In this document: piece after piece, positions 7,487 through 12,812 of the stretch
Layout of the letters: each line of letters starts with the position of its first letter
Numbering within the stretch: the stretch's first letter is position 1
From: Defluviitaleaceae bacterium
GTDB taxonomy: Bacteria; Bacillota; Clostridia; Lachnospirales; WRAX01
Assembly: GCA_009787945.1 (NCBI GenBank)
Contig: WQSI01000041.1
Span: forward strand, 1-12,812
DNA: 12,812 nt
Direction of reading: 5' to 3'
The notes under the pieces: model-generated
Told to the model about the DNA's origin: nothing
Databases searched by the model: none
The model's input: only the letters and a program-made list of their open reading frames with translations
Program-made: the position numbers and the translations under genes

Positions 7487-7966
7487 ATGAGCGCGAAAAC
7501 AAATAACAGGCGGCAAGTTGTTGTCGTCTTGATAGTTATTGGTGTTATTTTGGCTGTTGGTGTGTTTTTTGTTGTTAACCATCAGCTGTCGCAATTTCCC
7601 ACACAAATGGTTAATGTGCCAGATGTGCAAACCCGTGTGGTTTCCCAAGATGGCTCTACCCATGCCTTCGGGGCGCGGGTGGTGCTGGAGGTAGACCGCT
7701 CTGCAAGAAGCGTCAACAGCAGAACCCTACATAACGAGGTTTTAGCGGCATTATCTGGTTTAAGTTATGAGGAAATTACAAGCTTTCATGGCATGACTCT
7801 CGCAAGGGAAGCCATAGAGGAGCGTTTATCAGGCACATTTGGCGAAGATGAGCTGGTGGGCGTTATGTTTAGAGATTTTTTAACTGGCGCGCCTTTGCCT
7901 GGGTCTGGCGGCGGTGGCGGAAGCAATCCGCTTCTTGATGCCTTGCTAGGCACAGGAAACGATTAA
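7487..7966 (+). CDS. FliL-like single-pass membrane protein
   Basis: A 159-residue protein starting at ATG 7487, 6 bases after AGGAGG. A basic N terminus (NNRRQ) leads to one transmembrane helix at about residues 11-31, leaving the rest outside the cell. Residues 60-134 resemble the FliL domain: a beta strand (ARVVLEVDR), then LHNEVLAALSGLSYEEI, a helix (AREAIEERLS) and a final strand ending VMFRDFLTG, which lines up with the FliL ending Y-F-T-D-F. FliL proteins assist flagellar stators, but no motility gene is present here, so this may be a non-flagellar relative. The tail after residue 138 is unusual: a Gly/Ser linker followed by a short NPLLDALLG segment. It has its own strong promoter and terminator. 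The family call is by pattern only. Confidence 0.55.
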   Translation: MSAKTNNRRQVVVVLIVIGVILAVGVFFVVNHQLSQFPTQMVNVPDVQTRVVSQDGSTHAFGARVVLEVDRSARSVNSRTLHNEVLAALSGLSYEEITSFHGMTLAREAIEERLSGTFGEDELVGVMFRDFLTGAPLPGSGGGGGSNPLLDALLGTGND

Positions 7967-7987
7967 ACCTAACAACCAATAAAAAAA

Positions 7988-8012
7988 CATCACCCCGCGG
8001 TGATGCTTTTTT
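7988..8012. terminator. Bidirectional rho-independent terminator between convergent genes
   Basis: A 7-bp stem, CATCACC (7988-7994) with GGTGATG (7999-8005), closes a 4-base loop. T6 follows on the + strand at 8007-8012, and A7 precedes at 7981-7987, giving a T tract on the - strand. It lies 22 bases after the FliL-like stop and just beyond the end of the convergent binding-protein gene, so it can serve both. Confidence 0.9.
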
Positions 8013-8017
8013 ATTAA

Positions 8018-10675
8018 TTACGGTCTTACATAGGTAAACACAATACTCGGGAAATCCAGATTTTCAATTACCAATGTGTCATCAACCATGGTAAAATCCC
8101 ACCTATCTCCGCCAACTATTCTGCCTGCATTGTTAACTACCTCAATAAACAACAAATTGCCTAAAAAGTCAAAAACCCACCATTCAAAAGTTTCAACTGC
8201 GCCACCAGAACCCCAGTTGCGGCTACCTGTGCCGTCAGCATTAAACTGGATAAAAAACTCCTGGTCGTCTTGCCAACGCCACTCCCCTAACAAGTAGTTA
8301 TAGTTAAATGCTTCGCGTGGTGGCGGCAGGTCAATTTCGCCATCATGGCGAAGATACACAAATTCAAGACCATAAATGTCCATGTGGCTGATTATCAAAA
8401 CATCGTCATATATGTCAAAAATCCAGTCATCCCCCCAATTTCCAAGAGGGGAAACCATGTCCTTCATCAGCCAATCATCTAATGTCCACCAAGTAAAATC
8501 ATCTGGAATATGCAGGTTTTCCCAATTGCGCTGACCTGTGCCGTCACCCTCAAAAGACATGAAGAAACGGCTGTCCCCTGCCCACGTCCACGTGCCTATC
8601 AGCGGGCTTTCTATGGCTTGGGCTGGGGCTGGCGGTGATACGGTGTTTGTCGCCCACGCCCAATTGTCCCATGGGGCAGGGGAGGTAACGCCAACCAAAT
8701 GCCAGGAGGCCGCGCTACCAAAGCGGGTTGTTTCATCGCTTACAACTGTGGTAAAGCCTGTTACTCGGTTGCTTACGGCAACAGGGTCAACCCTCCAGTT
8801 GTTGATGATTGCAGGGGAATAATAATTAAACAACCGCTGAATTTCGCGGTATTGGGCAAGCCTAAAATCGTCATCCCAAGCATATACGGAGGCTAGATTG
8901 TCAAAAACCTGGTTCATGGCAGGGCTTTGGAAGCGGGAGAAATTCATCTGGATTTCTGGCCCCCATACACTAGCGGGATTGGGATTTGCCCCTATCACCC
9001 AGTTGCCGAAAAACAGGTCAGCCTCATCATCATGCCCGTCTTGGGTCGCAAGATGCACAATCATATTAAAATCATGCAAATGCCCATCCAGAAGCTCCAC
9101 GCGTACACCCACATTCGACCAATCGCGGATAACACGATAGGCAATTTCGTGGTTAATCCCGCCAGGCAGCTCGTGGATTGCAAGGATTAATGTCATAGGC
9201 TCACCTGCTTGGTTAAGCCTGTAACCGTCATCACCCCAAGCGAAACCCGCCTCATCAAGAAGCTCATTGGCGCGTTGCGGGTCGTAGGGGAAGCCCTGCA
9301 AATTAGGGTCTAAATACCCGCCATGGAAAGGGGTTATTACAGAGTTTGCAGGGAAGCGCATACCATACCAAAGCTCCCTCGCCATTGTTTCTTGGTCTAT
9401 GGCGTATGCCATTGCATGGCGCAGGCGCACATCTGCCGCAGGGCGGGTAGGGTCAACAACACTTTGCCCCGTTTCCCAGTCATAATGCCCAAGTCTAAAG
9501 GCGAAGTAGCTGTAAACACCGCTTAATTGTGAAAGGAACTGGAAATTATCGGCATCTGCATAATATTGGATTTGGTTTAGAGGGAAGTTTGTGGCAATGT
9601 CAAAAAGCCCTCCTGCCATAACATAGGGTATCATGTCAGGGCGGACAATCTCCGCCACAACCATGTCCAGCATAGGCGCACCTAGGAAAAAGTCATCAAA
9701 GGCTTCAAAAAACACCGCTTCCCCGAGGATAATGCCCGCAATGCGGAAAGGACCCCAGCCAATGGGGTTTCTATGCACAGGGTCAGAATACTCCATGTCC
9801 CGAACCTCTATGCCCTCAAAGGCGTGGCGCGGCATTGGTATAGACCACATAAAGAAGTATTGAAGAGAAGGGGGCATTTCGTCAAAATAGATGGTTAGCT
9901 CCCTTTGGTTTTCAGACAGGACAAGACCGCTGATATAATCCGCTTCCCCGTGATGATATGCCCAAACCCCGCGGACAGATTGGACAGGGGCTGTAAAGCG
10001 TATCCCTGTATAATCGCGGTGGGCAATGGTTTCATAAGCAAAAACCAAATCGTCAAGGGTAAGGGGCGTGCCGTCATGCCACAGCACATTATAATTTTGG
10101 GTTATATGTATGTACATTTCTTCAGTGTTTACGGTGTATGTGGCGATGCCCGTGTTGCCAAAGGCGCGGTTTTGATTTGATGAGAAGATGCTCCAATTAG
10201 TTCCTGCAATTTGTGCGATGGCATTATCAGTGCCACTGCCCCAACCAAAAACACCACCGCCTAAATAACCGCTAAGCGTAGAATAAGAGCCTATGGCAAC
10301 CCGCAGAATATTACCCTCATCCCCCCGTTGCAGGGGAGGGGCTGTGTTTTGCGTGGTCTGTGGGAAGTGAGCAAGAACGGCTTCTAAAGAGCCGCCAGAA
10401 GGCAGATTTGACGAAGGCGCGCGAGGTGGCACAAAGCCAGGGCTGGTAATCATTACCGTGCCTGTTTCCTCATCGAAGTCCACATTAAAGCCTAGGGTTT
10501 CGGCAATTGCACGGACAGGCAAAAATGTCCTGCCTTCTTGGATGAAAGGCTGGCTGTCCTCGTCAAATAACAATTCTTCACCGTTAAAGTTGATGGTTAC
10601 GCCAAAAAGGCTGGTGGTTAGGCTTGCTGTCAACATTAAAACCGCCAAAAAGCCCGCTAAAATCTTTTTTCGCAT
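8018..10675 (-). CDS. Secreted multidomain solute-binding protein (CuAO-N-like domain + SBP family 5 + two C-terminal repeats)
   Basis: An 885-residue exported protein. Start ATG 10675 has AGGAGG at 10683-10688, 7 bases upstream. Residues 1-25 form a signal peptide (MRKKILAGFLAVLML..., cleavage probably near SLFG-VT) with no lipobox cysteine. Residues 28-76 match the copper amine oxidase N-terminal-like domain (PFIQEGRTFLPVRAIAETLGF). From about 122 to 670 lies a family 5 (oligopeptide/dipeptide/nickel type) solute-binding domain, with the signature VLWHDGTPLTLDDLVFAYE at 197-215. Two related repeats follow: LIGTWTW from 692 and LLGEWRW from 795, each with the pattern FF-x5-DGTG-x-RNW, similar to lipocalin-like beta domains. 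No ABC permease or ATPase gene is adjacent. Without a lipid anchor, it is unclear how it stays at the surface. The ligand is unknown. Confidence 0.88.
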   Translation of the reverse strand: MRKKILAGFLAVLMLTASLTTSLFGVTINFNGEELLFDEDSQPFIQEGRTFLPVRAIAETLGFNVDFDEETGTVMITSPGFVPPRAPSSNLPSGGSLEAVLAHFPQTTQNTAPPLQRGDEGNILRVAIGSYSTLSGYLGGGVFGWGSGTDNAIAQIAGTNWSIFSSNQNRAFGNTGIATYTVNTEEMYIHITQNYNVLWHDGTPLTLDDLVFAYETIAHRDYTGIRFTAPVQSVRGVWAYHHGEADYISGLVLSENQRELTIYFDEMPPSLQYFFMWSIPMPRHAFEGIEVRDMEYSDPVHRNPIGWGPFRIAGIILGEAVFFEAFDDFFLGAPMLDMVVAEIVRPDMIPYVMAGGLFDIATNFPLNQIQYYADADNFQFLSQLSGVYSYFAFRLGHYDWETGQSVVDPTRPAADVRLRHAMAYAIDQETMARELWYGMRFPANSVITPFHGGYLDPNLQGFPYDPQRANELLDEAGFAWGDDGYRLNQAGEPMTLILAIHELPGGINHEIAYRVIRDWSNVGVRVELLDGHLHDFNMIVHLATQDGHDDEADLFFGNWVIGANPNPASVWGPEIQMNFSRFQSPAMNQVFDNLASVYAWDDDFRLAQYREIQRLFNYYSPAIINNWRVDPVAVSNRVTGFTTVVSDETTRFGSAASWHLVGVTSPAPWDNWAWATNTVSPPAPAQAIESPLIGTWTWAGDSRFFMSFEGDGTGQRNWENLHIPDDFTWWTLDDWLMKDMVSPLGNWGDDWIFDIYDDVLIISHMDIYGLEFVYLRHDGEIDLPPPREAFNYNYLLGEWRWQDDQEFFIQFNADGTGSRNWGSGGAVETFEWWVFDFLGNLLFIEVVNNAGRIVGGDRWDFTMVDDTLVIENLDFPSIVFTYVRP

Positions 10676-10758
10676 TACATTTCCTCCTAATTGTATGGGT
10701 AATGGCTTGTTAAGCCAATTTGACGCCACAATCTGATGTTGGCAGTGTCATTGCTTAC

Positions 10759-10787
10759 ATTATATCACGTTTTGACGGCGGTTGCAA
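10759..10787 (-). promoter_or_regulatory. Sigma-A type promoter of the binding-protein gene
   Basis: Reading the - strand, -35 TTGCAA is at 10787-10782, followed by a 17-base spacer and -10 TATAAT at 10764-10759, with TG one base upstream of the -10. This leaves a leader of roughly 75 bases before ATG 10675. The -35 box begins within a few bases of the T tract of the cotJC terminator. Confidence 0.85.
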
Positions 10788-10790
10788 GGT

Positions 10791-10818
10791 TAATATAAAG
10801 GGCGGGAAACCCCCGCCC
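10791..10818 (-). terminator. Rho-independent terminator after the cotJC fragment
   Basis: On the - strand, a 7-bp GC stem (GGGCGGG with CCCGCCC, 10818-10812 and 10806-10800, 5-base loop) is followed by TTTATATTA (10799-10791). It starts about 10 bases after the cotJC stop codon, so it ends that transcript before the binding-protein promoter. The + strand side has no T tract. Confidence 0.8.
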
Positions 10819-10828
10819 TATGCCGACA

Positions 10829-11230
10829 CTATTTTCTATAAAAATATCTCTGACTCGCCAAGTAATCTTCAACCTCCTGCAAACACTCGCCAAACCGCTG
10901 AAAATGCACTACTTCCCGCTCCCGCAGAAACTTAATCGGCTCACGAACATCTGGCTCGTCAATCAAATCCAACAAATATTCGTAAGTGCTGCGTGCCTTT
11001 TGCTCTGCCGCCATGTTCTCATAAAGGTCAGTAATCGGGTCGCCTTTTGACTGAATGTTAGCCGCAGTCCAAGGTATGCCCGCAGCCGACTGAGGGTAAA
11101 TGGCAGTGCCATGGTCGGCATAATAAGGGTCAAGCCCCGCCTTCCGCATCTCCTCAGCAGAAGCACCTTGAGTAAGCTGAGTCACCATTGCCCCAACCAT
11201 CTCCAAATGAGCCAATTCCTCCGTGCCTAT
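10829..11230 (-). pseudogene. cotJC: 3' part of a CotJC/manganese catalase family spore coat gene, split by an element
   Basis: About 134 codons of a CotJC-like protein. The frame is open from the conserved motif IGTEELAHLEMVGAM through GLDPYYADHG, IPWTAANIQSKGDP, NMAAEQKARSTYEYL and EREVVHFQRFGECLQ to a natural end at YFYRK. Full-length relatives are near 190 residues, so some 55-60 N-terminal residues are missing. Four of the five dimanganese ligands known in the family have counterparts here (the Glu and His of TEELAHLE, the Glu of AAEQKA, the His of VVHF); the first Glu would be in the missing part. TTG 11215 could be read as a start but would lie inside the metal motif. The upstream sequence switches into the recombinase gene. 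It may be a dead remnant or half of a gene rebuilt by excision. Confidence 0.82.
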
Positions 11231-11245
11231 ATATGTATCAAAATT
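11221..11245 (-). other. Probable attachment-site junction (element end within cotJC)
   Basis: In the cotJC frame the codons for I-G-T-E-E are normal, but the residue before Ile is Tyr (then Thr, Asp upstream) where the family usually has Asp. A few codons further the frame belongs only to the end of the recombinase gene and then meets a TAG. The switch from host to element sequence is therefore placed at about 11228-11236. The recombinase stop codon is at 11238-11240. The exact crossover cannot be set without the other end of the element or an uninterrupted relative. Confidence 0.6.
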
Positions 11246-12812
11246 GCCCCTCTAATACTTCGAGGATATTAACATCCACATTGTACTTTTCCAACTTGCC
11301 AGACGCATCCCATTTTACCCTAACCCCAAATGGTACGAAGCTCAAAAATATGTCTACGGTGTTGTCATTACGGACAACAACTTTTTCTATAAGCTCACGG
11401 TAGAGCATTTCATCTTCAAGGTTCATATTTACGACACTACGAATTTCTGCGATACAGGCGTTAATTCGTGCTACAACATTTTGCTGTAGACTATGCGAAT
11501 TTTCGGCTTCAAATATTTGGGCTTGAATTTCGGCAATGTCGTTATTGTATCGCTCGTTCATCAGCTTTAGGTCATCTTTGTCGATAGTTCCCTCTATCAT
11601 AGCATTTATTGCTTTAGTTTTTTTGTCGTTTATATCATCTATCTTGCCATGTAGCTTTTTAACATCAATGGTTGTAACGTCTTGCGATAGTACAGTTTTG
11701 ATGTCGTTGGATAGTTCTTTAATAATTTTTTCCTTATTGAAACGGATATGTTCAATAACGAATTTTGCACAGGATAGAGCCACCTTATCACTTATGGCTT
11801 TAGAATTGCAACCAATTTCATCACCGTAGGTGTCTGTTTTGCGTGTGCCGTGATTAGCTGCCGAATAACAACGCCATGCCTTATACACTTCGCCATTTTT
11901 CAAATTCTTTTTACGGCTAACAAAACTTTTGCCACACTCACCGCACACCAATTTGCCACTACACCAGTAGCGGTTGCTGTGTTTTGATTTCTGTTCGTCG
12001 CTCGGGGAACGCCTAATAAGCTCCTTTTGCGTCTTATCCCATATTTCTCTATCTATAATCGGCTCGTGATGGTCACGCAAATATATCATATCCTCATGCC
12101 CACGGTTATATTTTTTCGCATGGGTCAAATAGTCTGGTGTAAAGGTCTTTTTTTGCAGAAGGTCGCCCACATATTTTTCATTACGCAAAATACGCAGTAT
12201 GGTGACGTTACTCCATTGTTTAACTCGTTTGGGGCGTAGTCCCGCTTCCCGCAATTCCCTTGCGATTACATGAGTACCCTTGTTTTCGTTCAAAAACTTG
12301 TGAAATATCAACCGTACTGTTTCGGTTTCGTCATGGTTAATAATCAACTTGCCATCTTTCACGAAATAACCTAGCATATCACGCCCAAAGACTATCCCCG
12401 CTTTCATTCTCTGTGTTTGCCCCCATTTCACACGCTCGGATGTTTTACGGCTTTCTTCCTGTGCGATAGATGCCATAATAGTCAATCGAAGCTCACTATC
12501 TGGGTCAAGGGTATTTATATTATCGGAAATGAACAGAACGCCTATACCAAGGTCTTTTAATTCTCTGGTATATTTTAGGCTGTCAAGAGTGTTGCGGGCG
12601 AAACGGCTAATTTCTTTTGTCAAGATAATGTCAATATTTTTCATTTTTGCTTCTGCAATCATGGAATTAAAGCCTTTACGCTTTTTCGTTGAGGTTCCTG
12701 ATATGCCTTCATCATAATAGACATTAACCAAAGTCCATTCTTTCCGATTTTTGATGTAGTCCGTAAAATATTGCCGTTGACTGTTCAGAGAGTTAATCTG
12801 GTCGTCTTTGTC
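11231..12812 (-). mobile_element. One end of a serine-recombinase element inserted in cotJC, running off the right edge
   Basis: Everything from the cotJC junction to the window edge is recombinase gene, placed as the terminal gene of an integrated element with its 3' end at the attachment site. By eye the segment is more AT-rich, with more ATA, TTT and AAA codons, than the flanking cotJC and binding-protein genes. Whether it is a small intervening element, a prophage or an integrative conjugative element cannot be told from this end. Confidence 0.65.
11238..12812 (-). CDS. Large serine recombinase, N terminus off the window
   Basis: Visible part 524 residues, open to the window edge and beginning DKDDQINSLNSQRQYF, which normally follows the catalytic-serine motif (R-V-S-T) directly. 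Perhaps 10-15 residues are therefore missing. Numbering from the first visible residue: the resolvase catalytic domain runs to about 145 (YYDEGISGTSTKKR; the arginine motif SRFARNTLD at 69-77), and the recombinase domain spans about 150-270 (ARELREAGLRPK, ILRNEKYVGD). A zinc ribbon follows with Cys290, Cys293, Cys315 and Cys335, then a long coiled coil around 375-450. This is the architecture of serine integrases that insert and excise prophages, ICEs and sporulation intervening elements. TTG 12731 is not the start. The gene ends at the element junction in cotJC. Confidence 0.95.
   Translation of the reverse strand, partial: DKDDQINSLNSQRQYFTDYIKNRKEWTLVNVYYDEGISGTSTKKRKGFNSMIAEAKMKNIDIILTKEISRFARNTLDSLKYTRELKDLGIGVLFISDNINTLDPDSELRLTIMASIAQEESRKTSERVKWGQTQRMKAGIVFGRDMLGYFVKDGKLIINHDETETVRLIFHKFLNENKGTHVIARELREAGLRPKRVKQWSNVTILRILRNEKYVGDLLQKKTFTPDYLTHAKKYNRGHEDMIYLRDHHEPIIDREIWDKTQKELIRRSPSDEQKSKHSNRYWCSGKLVCGECGKSFVSRKKNLKNGEVYKAWRCYSAANHGTRKTDTYGDEIGCNSKAISDKVALSCAKFVIEHIRFNKEKIIKELSNDIKTVLSQDVTTIDVKKLHGKIDDINDKKTKAINAMIEGTIDKDDLKLMNERYNNDIAEIQAQIFEAENSHSLQQNVVARINACIAEIRSVVNMNLEDEMLYRELIEKVVVRNDNTVDIFLSFVPFGVRVKWDASGKLEKYNVDVNILEVLEGQF

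Noticed and set aside
10703..10717. Inverted repeat TGGCTT/AAGCCA in the leader of the binding-protein gene
   Set aside because: Only 6 bp with a 3-base loop and no T tract; too weak to call a regulator site or attenuator, although its position in the leader is noted.
10458..10736. Plus-strand open frame of 92 codons opposite the signal peptide region of the binding-protein gene
   Set aside because: No ribosome binding site or recognisable family; it is the complement of a well-supported coding region.
11213..11215. TTG as a genuine start giving a complete 128-residue protein
   Set aside because: It falls inside the conserved IGTEELAHLE metal motif, the frame stays open further upstream with matching family residues, and there is no proper ribosome binding site for it; the fragment is better read as a split gene.
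12729..12731. TTG as the start of the recombinase
   Set aside because: The same frame continues to the window edge with typical resolvase residues (DKDDQINSLNSQ), so the true start is off the window.
1..12812. CRISPR array, tRNA, rRNA or insertion sequence with terminal repeats
   Set aside because: No regularly spaced repeats, cloverleaf-type sequence, rRNA motifs or transposase genes were seen on reading both strands.

Overview
The window looks like a chromosomal segment of an anaerobic, spore-forming Firmicute of the class Clostridia. The evidence is the YloU/YloV pair, the era-yqzL-recO block, strong AGGAGG-type ribosome binding sites, an iron-sulfur aldo/keto reductase, an ECF vitamin-transporter S component, a copper-amine-oxidase-N-like domain on a secreted protein, and a fragment of a CotJC/manganese-catalase spore coat gene. 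The taxonomic placement is inference; there is no rRNA gene in view.

Positions 5-7416 (+ strand) are one densely packed run of co-directional genes, often overlapping or with the Shine-Dalgarno sequence buried in the end of the previous gene: an Asp23/Gls24 protein (YloU), a DAK2-domain kinase subunit (YloV/FakA-like), the GTPase Era, a 39-residue YqzL-like protein, RecO, a Uma2-family predicted nuclease, an aldo/keto reductase with a C-terminal 2[4Fe-4S] domain, an ECF S component translationally coupled to a uridine-kinase-like P-loop kinase, and an MgtC/SapB membrane protein that appears to start at CTG. No terminator is visible within this run.

Positions 7427-10818 hold two convergent single-gene units. 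A FliL-like membrane-anchored protein (+) and an 885-residue secreted substrate-binding-like protein (-) meet at a shared bidirectional terminator. Their promoters have the same -35, the same 17-nt spacer length and the same extended -10, and match at 23 of 29 positions, which suggests shared ancestry or shared control.

Positions 10829-12812 (- strand) hold the most interesting feature. The 3' part of a cotJC-like gene is open up to its conserved metal-binding motif and then runs directly into the 3' end of a large serine recombinase gene, which continues off the right edge. This looks like one end of an integrated element that has split a sporulation gene, with the recombinase next to the junction. 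The layout resembles the sigK-skin and spsM/SPbeta cases, where excision during sporulation restores the gene. The other end of the element and the 5' half of cotJC would lie outside the window.

There is no gene-free stretch above 300 bases; the largest gap (10676-10828) holds a terminator, a promoter and a short leader. No tRNA, rRNA, CRISPR array, riboswitch or insertion sequence was recognised.
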